From Baylisascaris procyonis (Eukaryota; Nematoda; Chromadorea; Rhabditida; Ascarididae), in contig JAZARR010000074.1 of NCBI GenBank assembly GCA_037389465.1, positions 3,224,001-3,288,000 on the forward strand: a stretch of DNA of 64,000 nucleotides, given 5' to 3'. Of this stretch, positions 13,101 through 25,734 are shown in pieces. The notes beneath the pieces are model-generated. The model was not told where the DNA came from. It saw nothing but the letters and a program-made list of their open reading frames with translations, and ran no database searches. Every line of letters begins with the position of its first letter. Positions within the stretch are counted from its first letter, which is position 1. Both the position numbers and the translations under genes were made by a program.

Positions 13101-16100
13101 TTCACTTTTTGTTATTCTCCGTATCTCTTATATTAGAAAGCAATGCTTTCTTGGAAACTCGATGGGGTGGTCCGGGTTGTTAATGACTCTATTTGAGCGT
13201 TACATAGGGCTGATCGATGACACAATTAACCCTCATGATTTCTGAGGATTCTCCGGCATATCTTCCTTTTCTAGATCGCTGCATTCCTCAGTTTAAAATG
13301 AGAGTTTTCAGGACACTGCATCGAACAACCGCCTCAGAAATCAACCCGAAATGGCGCAGAATGCAAATGAATTACGCAAGTATGCGATATGTTCCACTTT
13401 GTTTATTTCTTTTCGTTTGTTTCTCATATTCTATCGGTTTTTGAGTAATAATCGCGATTGGTTAAGCGAACGGTGAAGAATAGAGGTCTAGATTCTTTTA
13501 TAGCACCAACTTGGCTCATTGAAAACAGCATAGCTGAAAATGTGAAACACCTTACCTTCCTGAGGAATAGCAATAATTTTGCTGGATGGGGCGACATGAA
13601 TGCAATTATTTCGAAGATTGTTTATGAAAAGTAAATCTTGAAATGATCGTTTTAAAGCGTTGAATTGCTTGCTTAAAATATTCGCTGGGTCAGTGGACTC
13701 CATAAAACTGACTTCTTTAACAAGCAAATCGGTAGATTCTATGCGAGGTGAGCATATGACTTGACAGTGAATAGTTCCTCATTGCTTATTTTAGATGAGA
13801 GGTTTGTTCATCGAAATAGAATTTAAAACCGAATGTTTTGTTCACTTTTTTTTCTCATTGATAACCGATGAAGTGCCCTTAGGGAAGATCAGAGAAGTCC
13901 CCTCATGTTGGCTTACATTCATTCAAAAATGAAAAAAGAGTTTCTAATAAAAACTTTTGCCGTTCTTGCAAATGATTCGATGTTTTCGCAGTCATCCATC
14001 TCAAGTTATGAAAAGCCGCAATCACCTTCATCCCTCATTCTCACTTTAGAATTGGTATGTTTGTTGCCGATAGCTGCGTAAACATTATCTTACTACTTGC
14101 TAATGATTTGCTGTAATACTTGTCATAATTCAGCTAAAACTAGATATCTTTGTAGGGAAATGGACTATTTGAAATCCTCGCTAGCGAACATTCAGCGGGC
14201 ATTAAATCGAACAGTCGATCTCAGTTTTGGTTCGTTTCTTTCATCCATTGTTGCATATCACCTTTAACATCGACCTATGGCGCAAACCTATGTGTGTATA
14301 TTGGCCTATCTGTTCTGCAGTTTCGACTCCAGAATCGTTGAATGCAAAACTGCAAGAGATGATGAACATAATATGCACCGTGTTGATTATATTCTGCGTC
14401 AATGCCTAACTTTGAGCTATCAGTTTCTCAAAATCTTTTAAGCATCTAAATATAGTCAAAACATGCATTTTTTTTCGGTAGAAGTCAGGTTAGGGAGAGA
14501 TCGAAGGGGATATTATGAAGCTTTCGTTTCTTTTTTAAATAAATTGTGGAGACGATCGCATGGATCAAAGAGCGCTGATGTGAAAGTGCGTTTCGTGACG
14601 TCTTCTCTGGCACAGTTTTATGATGGTGTTTGGTCTCCATCCTTTCAGATTGTTTTTTTCCACATGCGACTAGCCTTGTGAGGTCTTTTTCCTTTCCATT
14701 CATCCACACATCGCAACTCAAATTCGATCATTCCAAACTGAGTCAACGAATGGGCGTAAGCATTGAGACTCATTCAGGACTTAAAATTTGCACTAGCCGC
14801 TAATGTTTTGGTGTCATATCCTTTTAAACGTTCCATATATTGAAGATCCCAAGCTGAAGTTATGGCTAGAGCTAACGTTTTGTACTGACATTCTCTGTAG
14901 TAGTTCACTGATATCTGCGAAGTGAGTCCTCTACTCTCATTTCGAATTGGACCCCAACAGTCAATCATGTAGCCACGAGGTTGTGATATTAATAACCCTT
15001 GGCGGATCAAATCGTGTGGAGGTGTTGAATGAGATGGCGGCAAAGGTACGAGGGCGGTGATTGATTCCAAAAATTATCCTGAAGCTACTGCACCTATTAC
15101 ACTACTACTCCTTGCACCATGTTTATAGATCGGCAATGGGCATGACGACAACAAAATATTTTTTGACAAATTTACAGCTTCAATAACACATCTTCCTCCC
15201 TCCCAACCTTCTTTATTCACACGCGAGACTATCAGTCCCTGAATTTCACATCAGCTATTGCTTTCTGCAGGCTTTCAAGGATATACGAATTCACATTTTA
15301 TTAAGCTCTTCGCATTCTGCTGTCCCACCAAACTTGGTGCTTTGGTGATTGGAAATTGGAAAAAATTTACAGAAATATTATTTTATTATTTCCATATAGT
15401 GGTTTGTCTGCATATGGAGTTTGCTGGCGAAGCTAAACCTTTGCATCCAGGTCTGCATTATTCCATCTAAGGCTCCTTCAAAACGTTAGCTCACTGGGGT
15501 TTTTTCCACAGTGAGAAGGGCTTCGGGCGAAAAGCTTGTCAGAATATTTGTTGTTTTTGTGGAGACCTTTACCAAAAACACTATAATCGCTGACGGCTGA
15601 CACCATTTTCCTCGAAGCCTGTCATTTTGGGATAGCTATAGCTGCCACAACGAGCACATTTGAATGGACTAAATGGTATGGAAGTTTGCATTGAGGGATC
15701 TATGGAAGTGTTAAAATTATGAAGAAGGAACTGTTGTTGATAGAGTTCCTTGTGGGATTTCAACTTTTTCATTCCCATCCTATTTTATAATCTAAATTTA
15801 GTCATTAAAAAGCAAACGGTTGCTTTTTCGAAGCGTTAATTCTCAGTAATGCATGTTTGAATGGCTGCTTTGGGAGGGCCATTATTTTCCAGAGTTAACG
15901 TTCAACTATACTGTTCAACGTTTCGTTTTCTAATCGGCTATCGTTGCTATTCATTCAAAGACCAATCATAAAGTTGAAGAGTAAGCATAAGACACATCCG
16001 TTTTCAGAGGATCTTCTAATAATGATTTTTGCATAAGCGATGGCGAATTTTGGCCCCAGATTTGCTCATTTTACGGCCCATCCAGTTGGCGCATAATGAA

Positions 16101-16338
16101 GAAGCGGCTGCGTTTGATATATTCCACACGAAGCCGCTGGCATAAAAAATAAAGTTTTCTTTTTATTTCTTACAAATGTTCCGCCCATAAAATTAAATAT
16201 CTAAGTAGGAGCACTTAGTGAGTTCTTTGAAGTACTTTCCTTAACGATATTCACTAACCATTTTCAGGGGGCATCAGAACGCAGAATGGACGTTCTGGAT
16301 CTAGCGATGAAGACGTTTGTAGCATTGTTGAAATGGTA
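10196..16338 (+). CDS. RNF212/ZHP-family RING protein (meiotic crossover factor)
   Basis: Exons 10196-10331, 11301-11389, 12996-13097, 13312-13379, 14156-14229 and 14321-14379 join with consistent phases. The first two form a C3HC4 RING: C11-x2-C14, C33-G-H35, C38-x2-C41, C49-x2-C52, reading FWLHCNRC, SCGHVFCNEC and CFLCHR, followed by QLKRFFA. This is the arrangement of animal RNF212 and C. elegans ZHP proteins, SUMO/ubiquitin E3-like factors on the synaptonemal complex that mark crossover sites. The next exons give the coiled coil expected after this RING (SIMEFQRMQF, NANELRKEMDYLKSSLANIQ). The 3' end is unresolved. The exon at 16268-16336, read in phase with exon 6, stops at 16338; read one frame over (GRSGSSDEDVCSIVEM) it would splice in phase to 17593 and add the long tail described next, but exon 6 does not supply that phase. 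Confidence 0.78.
14774..15070 (-). other. Antisense open frame inside the ZHP locus, unassigned
   Basis: A 98-codon - strand frame lies in an intron of the ZHP gene and reads coding-like sequence (GYMIDCWGPIRNESRGL, VNYYRECQYKTLALAIT). Two further - strand frames to its right, 15581-15778 (with FKCARCGSYSYPKMTGF, a CxxC pair) and 16349-16609 (ending near a strong donor GTAAGTAC), could be exons of the same nested gene, but their phases do not join as drawn. A transposon origin is equally possible. No family recognised. Confidence 0.25.
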
Positions 16339-17604
16339 GCTCCTGAATTTACTTTTCTCTAACAGCCATTAGAGCTCTGTTATTTTTCCGTTGCATGAGA
16401 ATAGATATACACATCGGATAGGTATTTATGATCTTCAATTCCATTCCAGTAATGTGAATGTCTATATCCTTTCCAAGATGAGGGCAGATGTAAATGTACT
16501 TACTTAGTGAGTTGCACAGGAGCCCCGCTAAGGACCATTCATTGTCGATCACCTGCCTGCTGGATAAGTTATTACTCAGAGCAGGTATCCTCTCATGAAT
16601 AGGCCACATGAGGGAGAGGTCATGTTGCAGTGCTTTTCCAAGTACAGTAGGAGAGGATTCCTTCCAGAAGGCTTAGTTGCTGTGTTCAGCAGTCTATCAC
16701 GTAATGCCATTATTGTGTATCCGAATCACTGATGAAGTGCTGGAGTCCGTATCGCTTACCTCATACCGATAGCTATGGTAAGCCACAAAGCAATTGTCGG
16801 CATTCTGTGCATAATTTATACATAGAAGGTTCATTTGTAGGCCAATATATCGTCGCTGAACTTTTCTTTTGCAACAGACGCCAATGTTACGGCTTGTTCA
16901 GATGTTGACGATCCAACAGTTAGTTCGTTTATCATGCTTCGTTCATCGTTCTCCGCTGTAATCGTCTATGAAAAGATTTTATTTGTAACCTGCGAAGTGT
17001 TTTCTAGTTGCGTTGTGATGAACTTTATAGTTATGGAAAGAAACTGAAACATATGACGTCTGATTTTACCGTTCCTCTTTAATGAGAAAATTTTTTCCTT
17101 ATGCGTCGATCGTGTCGGTTGTTCATTGCAATTTTTGAGCATAAATTCCCTGTTGGTTTATGGCCGTATCTTGGAGATGTGAAAGATTTAATGTCACATG
17201 AGAATGGGATTTTATGGGTCATTAGAAGTGCTTCCGCTCATTCTAAAAGAGGTTTGTTTTGAACGGAGCGCTGGCTTTTTAATGCAGTCATTAGCTTAAC
17301 TCGGATGGAATAAAGAGGAGTGCTGATCATCACACCTAAATCGAAGTGGAATATAGAAATGATGAGAGAGACAAAGGCAGAGCTATAGCTAGTATCAGTT
17401 CCTGCATGTTCTTAATGATTGAACACAGAAACAAATGTGGAATTATTCTTTACACGCATCGATCTCTCCTCTATAATAATATCCCTCAGTTGCTCTCCCC
17501 TTGTGTGCTAGCACTGGTACTTATGATTCAATGATTTTGTATGCAGAAATTGAGTGTTGAGGACGATTTTTTTCAGTGTTATTTGATTTCAGTTTGCAAC
17601 CTCA

Positions 17605-19889
17605 ATGATGGAAAAGATTTCGAATGTGCACAGTGACAACAGTCGAAACGTTCCCACTATCAACGCGACGGCTGTTGTAACAGCAAAAGATCATGAGCAG
17701 GCGGTGAATGAAACTGCCGTCCTGAATAGGAATGACATCCATCCGAATATTGCTGTGGGAGATCATAGGCAGAATGGACCCACTGATGTGATCCAAAAGT
17801 TAAACGCTAATTTGAATAAGGGCATAGCAAACGATGCCTTTCCGGAGTTCGCTGAATGCTCGGACAAGGAGGCCATTTCTTCAAATAAAGGCCGCTTGAC
17901 CTTGGTTGGTCGAGATGATATATCAGTTTTGCCGAAAAAAATCCGACCAGCTTTTTCCAGTCCGAACCTGAATGCATCAGTCCCGGCGGTCGCAATTCGA
18001 AGTCCCGATTTCGACAATAAGATGAGGACAAGCGCTAAGGCAAGAGCGATCCCACAGAGGACGAGCGCAAGTGTCTTGTCTGTTTCAGATGTCCAACCCC
18101 TGAGTATTGCCCGCAGGCAGGTGGCTAGCTTGCATTCACTAAATTCTAGTACCAAACGGAAGAGCGGACCAAATAATCCCACTTCCAGAACTGTTGAACG
18201 TGAACCCACGTATGCAACATCAGTCGTGTTGTCTTCTCACAAAGCTGAAAATTCTTCCAAGACTGCTTCAGCGAGCGTTCCCCTCGAAGGTGTTGCGTCA
18301 TCAACCGCTCTCGAAGATTTAGCTCTTCGCTATTTTAATATCCACGTCCTTCCGGGAAAAAATGCTGGCAACATATCACTGGGTTCTTCTTCGATGAACA
18401 AACGTCGTCCTAACATCCCCAACGACAAAACGGAGTCAGATGTTCAAGGCCGGCTTACTATACAGCCAATTCATAACGGAAATGATTTGGCGTCCACTTC
18501 TGGACCGCAGCGTACACATGGACATGCTGCACAGGTGGAACGTAATTCTAAGCGCACTCGTGCGGGCAGGTGAGTTTTCACTTTAGCTGTAATAAAATCT
18601 ACCAGTAAATACTATCATGAATAAATCTTTATGAAAACGTGCTTGAAAAGAGGACTTTATTAATATTCATGTACATCTTTCGGTGAGTGCTCATCAACAG
18701 AATTGCGATAAATGTGGGTGTAAATGCTCCTCATGGCCGAGTTTTTATTTTCCGACATTTCGGGACTAATGTTTCTTAGATGTTTTTCAGACGGAATGAG
18801 GGTGGATGGTCTCACATGCATTATTTCTGCTCTAATAAGACATTTTCTCAACATCTTCAGCTTAAATTGAAGTAGTTGACGGTCATCGGGTGCGAAGTTT
18901 ACATCTGCGGTTCCGACGGTGGATGGAAGATTGGTGTGACTTGCTCATATTCCATACATAACCTTTACACCCCTCACTTTTTCCAGTTTTCAAAGGCGAT
19001 TGGAAGTGAGGTCGCCTATTTTTATTGGCAAACATATCGTAGTGTAGGGTTGAGTTGAGCGCTTTACGCCACCCTTTCATATGCTTCGTCACTAAGCAAT
19101 GATTTACAATTGTTAGTTTCGTCGGAGTGGAGTAACTCAGTAGCTATTGCTAATAAACATAGTTGAAGAAGAGTGCTTTGAAGCGATGTTATGGCTTGTA
19201 CAAGTAGTAGCGATGCGCACAAATCTGTAGTTCTTTTCTCATTTCAGCTGTAATGTCTGTTATTCCTGCGGTGATCTAAAGTGAAAACTGAGGGAATTGG
19301 AGGGTTCTAGAGATTTCAGATGACCTCCGTGAATTCCTTTTTTCTTTCTTCACTTTATGAGAAATGGAAAGCAATAGCAACATAATGGGAGGGTTCCAAA
19401 TCCTGTAGTCTGAACTGGCTTCTGAAGTTATGCAGTGTTTCATGCTGCAGAATCATGAGACTGTGTTTCTTCTTGGTAATGGTAATATATGAGTTCCACT
19501 TCGAGCTTATCTGCCTCAAAAGTTGTTCTACCGAACTGGCGAAAACAGTGACATTATGGTCTTGAATGACATGCACAGTAATTGATAGTGTTGAATTATC
19601 TCCTTGCAGAGCACCACACAAACGCCATATGTATTCGCTCAATATGTCGATTGCGTGCTCAGATTTGAACATGTCTACGCGAGCAGACGCCAGCAGAGAA
19701 CGGACCAAAGCAAATGACTACAAGATACCCCCAAAGGGTATCGTTCCCGCTGCGGATCAGTCACTTCCAGCGAGTGCTCGACGTGGTACCGCGGCTGCTG
19801 CATTAACGGTTGACTGCAACGGAGGTGTTGGTGTGAGGAGCACATTCATACCGAAATCGAGGAAAATTGTAAAGTTCCATGATGGTTAG
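17605..19889 (+). CDS. Disordered basic Ser/Asn/Thr-rich protein, or ZHP C-terminal tail
   Basis: Exon 17605-18569 (965 nt) ends at GGGCAG|GTGAGT in phase 2 and joins 19610-19889 (acceptor CTCCTTGCAG) in phase, giving 414 residues to the stop. The protein is low in hydrophobics and rich in Ser, Asn, Thr and Arg. It has basic clusters (NSKRTRAGR at the splice junction, KSRKIVKFHDG at the C-terminus), which suggest a nuclear protein. No domain is recognised. Two readings are possible. The exon may begin at 17593 after GATTTCAG and be the tail of the ZHP gene, whose family members have Ser/Thr-rich C-termini. Alternatively the acceptor 12 nt before the ATG may be a trans-splice site starting a separate, perhaps operonic, gene. 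The open frame itself, 322 codons in AT-rich DNA, is strong evidence of coding. Confidence 0.75.
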
Positions 19890-21192
19890 AACATTGCTCC
19901 TGAGACGAAATATTAGTCAAAGGTAATGCTGATGTATTTTGCTTCTTTCTTGAATTGCCCTAAAACGCGCATCGGATTCTTGTGTCATGGGTACTTGTTC
20001 GCTGTTCTTTCTTTAGCCGCCCTTTTTTGTTGCCTTTCTACTTCGGAGTTCAGTGGATTATCTAATACTGTAAAGTCGACGTGACGTCATTTCTTCGTGC
20101 ACTTTTTCTGCAGTCTATTCATTGTTCCTACTTTTTTGTATAAGTTTATTTTCATAATTCCTGCACAGTACCATTTAAGCATCTCGGGTATTGCCCAATT
20201 TGCATCCAGCTCAATATTTCGCTGTATCGTTTTTCTGTGGTTTTCTTGTATGCTTATTTCACCGCTGATTCTGTGTCTGTCAATTCTTCTAGACAATTTT
20301 GCTTTTATATTTCAAATGTGAATATTACGATTATTTGTTCATTGACTCACATCGCTTTTTCGCATTTCATTTGTCTTCGCAATGATTGTGTTCATCCTAT
20401 AGAGACTTGTAATAGTCTGTTAATATGGAAGATATGACTGTATGTTAACGAGCAATCTATTTCATAATTTTTTATGCTTATATAATTTGATACGTTATTA
20501 AGTATAGTTTTTATCAGATGAGTTAATAAATTTTTTCCAAGTTGTTGAACTTGAAGTTAACTTTTGTTGTTATTTAATCAATATTTTCACTGGAATTTTC
20601 TCAACTGTTCAGCATTTTATTCCGTAGATGCTTCTTACTATAAGAACACATGAAAACGATCTTCATTGTAGTGGATCTCGTATATTCGTCATTGCTTTTG
20701 CATCTGATGGTTGATGGTAAAATAAATTTGCTGTTGCCCGTTTCTGTTTGTGAATTTTGACGACAGTATTTACGAAAATGCCGAACTACTCAAAGGTTCA
20801 GCTATATAATTCAGGAGGAAAAAAAAACTTGCCCGTCTTCTCGGTGAAAGGAATTGTCGGAAATTGTGCGTAGAAATCTAGTTCTGAATATGGAAATAGT
20901 GATTTTCTGCTTGAATCAACTCCATCGATGCACTTGAATGAAGATTTATTGGAAATGAAAATTGATATATCGCGTACATACAGCTATTATCAAATGTAGA
21001 GGTTGAAGAAAAGATTGTCGTCATATACAACCTAAATGAGGCATAATGAGAGGAGTGCAAAAAGATGACTTTTGATCCATACAGCTTGATGCGATTATCC
21101 AAGCGAGATTCGTTGAATGTTCATTTCCAATGAGTAGTAGTGCATTTTGCTTGCGTAGCACAGAGTGGATGATCGTCTAAAACAATCACGGG
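19890..21192 (+). other. 3' flank of the disordered-protein gene, no gene seen
   Basis: AT-rich stretch between the stop at 19889 and the srsx start. It contains only short frames on both strands without splice context. A poly(A)-type signal TTAATAAATT occurs near 20525. The 3' untranslated region of the upstream gene and the promoter of the receptor gene probably lie here. Confidence 0.35.
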
Positions 21193-22434
21193 ATGTTCTC
21201 CCAGATTGCAGTTCCCACGATATCTGTTTACTTGATTATTACACTTATCGGATGGTTTGGAAATATAAATATCGTCATTGCAACTGTCAGGAACAGGTAT
21301 GTTTTACCAGAGGCATTTCTCATAACAGGATTCCGATATTTGCATTTGGAAATATTCGTTCAACGAACTGATCAAATATATTCATTGAATTGCAGAAGAC
21401 TAGACTAGAAAAAGCGAAGAAGAATTCATACAAAGTGCCAAAAATTAATGACATATCAGTGGGAGATACAAAAGGATTGTTGAATGAAAGAATGAAAGAA
21501 ATTTTAGAGTTGTTCATGGATCCTGGACGATATTAATATGTTGGTGTCATCAAATAACATCAAATACCCATACAAACGTGCGCTATCAAAAAACAATAAT
21601 CGACAGCATGCAATTTTGTTTACATTGAAGGTCGATCAATCTGCTTTCATCGTTGTTGATTCAATGACCTTGGTTATTGAATACCAACACGCTCAGAGCG
21701 TTTCTGCTAATACCATTAGAGCTTAACCATATGAACATTTCATACCTCTCAATGTGCTTCCTTTCGATAGTAAACATTTTTTTTTTTTCAGAAATCTTCG
21801 CAATCCGTGTAACCTTCTCATTGCGATGCGGTCAATATGTGACATTTTCTCTAGAGCTGCTAATCTTGTCACCGCATATTTCATATACACTGGCGACTAC
21901 TTCACTTCTTTGCATAATTGCATGCGCTTGCAATTTGTACCGAATATATTTATGCAATTCTCTATATTTCATATTCTCGTTATTGGTATCGACCGAGTTT
22001 TCGGTGTTTGCTGTAGATCGAGGTGGGAAAGGTTATACTCATATCTTTGTTGATTAGAAAATTATGTATGTTTGAGCAGGCTTATTCTAATAAATTTTAT
22101 GATCGCGGAAGCAGAAAATACGCTATGAATTCATTGAATTTAATTGCTATTTAGTTTAGCTCTTTTGTATTATGAAAATCGTCATTAAAATTTAGGACAT
22201 CTATGAATACGTTCTTCGTATGTTACAATTTTTTTATTAATTCAAAATTCCATTTTTATTTGAAGTGTTATCATTTCAAAAAATAATACAAATGGATCGT
22301 TGAGTAAACACGATGAGATAGTGAAGTATCACAATGAGCAGACAGTTAGCTGTTTTTTTTTTTTATAAAAACAAAAAGTTACGGAGGCTCTTGCGTTAGA
22401 AGTAGTATATCTTGTTTTTTTCGATGATGAATTG

Positions 22435-22507
<73 letters not shown>

Positions 22508-25500
22508 CTCCTTGTTCGATTAATTATCCTATGCAAAAAAAACCATTTCTTCGGGTAGTTTGTATTTCCATTTTTCGTTTTTTTGATCTTTTTCACGCGT
22601 TTGCCACAAGTGTTTGTTGTCTCTGATGTTCGTCGAAAAGAATTACCCATTCAAAATAAATAATGATGCTAAGAAAATATCGAAATCAGCATGCGAAATT
22701 ACGAGTGAATGTGAAAGTGTAAATGGCGCTTATGTAAGGATTCTTTCTTGCCGACGACTGCATGAATCAATATAGATTTACTAATTAAACAAATCTATTC
22801 AAGCAAATAACTCCATTTTCAAGCGATAATGAAGTAAAAAAAAAAAAAAAGAAGAGGCAAGCTACTGCGTCAGAATAGTCTGTCTTGATTGCTCAGATGA
22901 CAAGTTGTAAAAATGTGTAAATGCACATTCTCACCTGTATAACTTTACATGTTCAATAGATCTAAGCATATTTGTCATCATTTCGCTCATTAAACGTTTA
23001 TGAAAATCCGCATCTCGCAATGATGGAAACATTGTGATAGAATGTATTGAATCAGGTATTCCATTTACTTGCGATAATAAGAAATGAGAAAGCACCAAGC
23101 AAATGCCATCGACGCTTCCCTTCTTTTGTTATATTCAGTGGGGCAAGAACCAATCTATTTGTGAAAACGTAAAATTTTATAGTGTTACCCATCGAGGTGG
23201 TACTATTAGCACATTTCGTAGCAAATACCACCAAATCGTTTAGGACATTTCATTCGAAAGCAACAGCTTTCAATTTTCTCCTGCTTCCATCATGCATCTG
23301 GAATGCGAAAGAATACGGAAGTCCACTACCACCATAATTTGCATATTTAAAAATGTGATGTGCAATTTTCAAAACTAATATGAATGTCAGTAAAAAGTTT
23401 TTTTGAAAGCAAAATAACAAGCAATAAGAGTGACGTGAAGATTGAGATCTGCAATTTGGTGGTACCATATGCTGTGATATTCCGCTGCGAACACGTTAAC
23501 TACTCATTCTGAGCTTCGTACGAGCACTTTTGCGCAGAACGGGGTGTCTAGTCACCGAAATAAGTTCGCATGCGAAAGCAAATTCGCTAAATTAGGACGC
23601 CGAAAGCATTCTTTGCATAAGTGGCACTAAACTTTTAAAGATCCATTGCAAATCGCAAGCCATAAGCAGTTTTTGGCTTTGCAGTCGCATTCCTCTCCGC
23701 CGATTTCCGTTTGCCTCGCTTTTAATCGCGATGTGTGGCACTATGCAAGTCTCTTTGAGGCCATCAAAAACGCTCAACATAAGATTCAATGCTGTTGTAT
23801 CGTTCCTACAATGATCGCTACACAAAACAGTAACAAAACGGTAAGGGAGCTAGCAAATGCCTTCGGCAGTCAAGCAATTGAGCTGCTATCGCCGAATGAA
23901 CAAACTGTAAAGTTGTTTGAAGTAAACCACAGCTTGAGCGCAACAAAACCTTTTGACGTGAACGTGAACAACTTGGAAGAGTGGTCACGTCCTTGCAGAC
24001 TGGCGCCGCAAATATTCTCATTTAGCAGTGAGCTGTTGACGATATATATGGAAATCTGCTGATCGCATAGGTGACGCAAAAGGTTGCAGTCGGAATGCCT
24101 ATCTTTGCACAGAGGGAAAGAAATAAAGCAGAGAAGGTTTTACACTTTCTTAACATCTCACAATTTCATATTTGCAGGTACAAAGAAATGCGGAAAACGA
24201 CCTATGTTATCGGAATGATGATTCCTGGAGCGATTTTCAGTGCTGTTCAGCTTACTATTGCCTATTATGCCGCCATCGGCTCGAATATGCATGTTTTAAG
24301 TTCACTAATCTTAAATTTACCAATTTTTGAAATCTTTGTGCATCTATATTTTGCAAATTAAATTCGTTTCACGTTAGACGCAAGTATTAGCAAGAGTTCA
24401 GATTTGGTAAACCATTGTTTCAGCCTTTGAATTACCTCCCACAGGCTAGAACTGCTCAATAATGATGCACCTTTTTTTGCAAATATCGAGTTGTCGCAGT
24501 GCGCAACCCTTCTTACCTGTCACCTTCTACATACAGTCATTCATGGTGCACTTTCGAGCAACATGTGGGAAATCAACCTAACAAACTAGCACCTTTTAAG
24601 GTAAGCAGCAAAAAATCGGTGAATAGTAAGTGTACATCTTAGCTGATTCATCATGTCACTGATTTCAGACAAGTTATATGCACAACTGTCGCCATTTATA
24701 CGAATATCTCTCTTGTGATTATGGTAGCTAGTCATGGTACATTGAATATTATCGCCGTTCTCGTTTATGCAATCATGTGGATATTGGTGCGCAAACAAGG
24801 CAGTTAGTTGCATACATATCTTGCTCTGATCTCTTTTATCAGCTAATATGGACATCGAGCTCATATATCATTGATATGAGAAATTCTTATGCGAAATTCG
24901 AATGTGATGGCCGCTCAAACGCGACATTATTTTCACCGTTATTTATAGGCAATCAAACAAATTATCACAAAAACATTCTTGCAATCAAGTAGTCAACTTT
25001 TGCTTACTCGTAGGTGCTTAGATTCGTTTGCCTTAGGTTTGTCTAAAAAAAATGAAAGAGATGTACCCAAAAGGTGAACTCATCAGTCCATTCCGACCGT
25101 TTTCGGATATTGCAACCTCATATGCAAAGGTTTCGCGAAGTTTTGGGTAATTGAACCGAAGGAATGAGGGTGACAGGAATCGATGTTTTCCTGAATAGGT
25201 TACTATATTTTGACTGTTACTCCTAGGTCATTTGCGTGAACTTCTATTACTAGTTCAAAATGTCAAGTCTCTTAACATAGTTCTACAACAGCAAAGTTGT
25301 TGGATCTCCTAGTTTGCCTCCAACTTTGGAAATATAATAAATCGCAAGATGTGGTATTTCGTTGTCATAATGAATATTTTCAAAAAGGTGCGCTCACCGC
25401 TGCAACAATTATTAAAACACTTATGCTGATCGTCACGTTTGATGTGCTCGCTTGGTTTATGACGGTTGTTGCATTTTCAACGACAATCATTTTTCACATA

Positions 25501-25734
25501 GAGATGCCCACTTCGTTCTATATTTCGCTTCTTGCTAGCGTCTTCGTGAATATTGGCGCTGCATCCAACTTCTTTCTTCTATATTGGATATGGTATGTCT
25601 CTATAGGCGATTCGGAGTTTGTTTTGGTTTCCTATGTGTTCGTTTGTTCGAATAAGTTCCCTTTCGCTTATTTCGACTCAAAATTCACTCTACAAATTCA
25701 ACCTTCAGAATCTGAATGCTTCCTGCTGAGATAA
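21193..25734 (+). CDS. srsx-type seven-transmembrane chemoreceptor
   Basis: Exon 21193-21296 encodes TM1 with the srsx hallmark (GWFGNINIVIATVRN). Exon 21792-22022 joins in phase (RNLRNPCNLLIAMRSICDIF) and carries TM2-TM3 with the GIDRVFG motif that replaces DRY. Exon 24178 onward (RYKEMRKTTYVIGMMIPGA) is TM4. Exon 24669-24802 (VICTTVAIYTNISLVIM, AVLVYAIMWILVRKQG) is TM5. The exon from 25292 or 25388 gives TM6-TM7 with VNIGAASNFFLLY, the family's TM7 signature. srsx receptors sit in sensory neuron cilia and detect small molecules. The TM4-TM5 loop is unresolved: a piece near 24445-24491 (LELLNNDAPFFANI) would enter TM5 in phase, but its own entry phase does not match. The last exon after a good donor at 25592 was not found; reading through stops at 25734. 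Family assignment is firm, exact ends are not. Confidence 0.75.
22436..22507. repeat. (AT)n microsatellite, interrupted
   Basis: About 70 nt of alternating AT with one AC interruption near 22479, inside the long second intron of the srsx gene. Confidence 0.95.
23646..24062 (+). other. 138-codon open frame in an srsx intron, unassigned
   Basis: An ATG-initiated + strand frame lies wholly between srsx exons 2 and 3. Its product is mixed in composition (KTVRELANAFGSQAIELL, FDVNVNNLEEWSRPC) and lacks a signal peptide or membrane segment. It could be a nested intronless gene or a transposon remnant; the TVRELA segment is only vaguely like helix-turn-helix parts of mariner-type transposases. Two - strand frames overlap it, so coding status is uncertain. 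Confidence 0.3.

Noticed and set aside
13993..14055. A 63-nt exon-like segment (SSISSYEKPQSPSSL) in the ZHP gene
   Set aside because: It has good splice sites but is phase 0 at both ends, while the preceding exon ends in phase 2 and joins the exon at 14156 in frame without it.
17763..18209. 148-codon - strand frame opposite the disordered protein
   Set aside because: It is the antisense shadow of a 322-codon + strand frame with matching splice sites.
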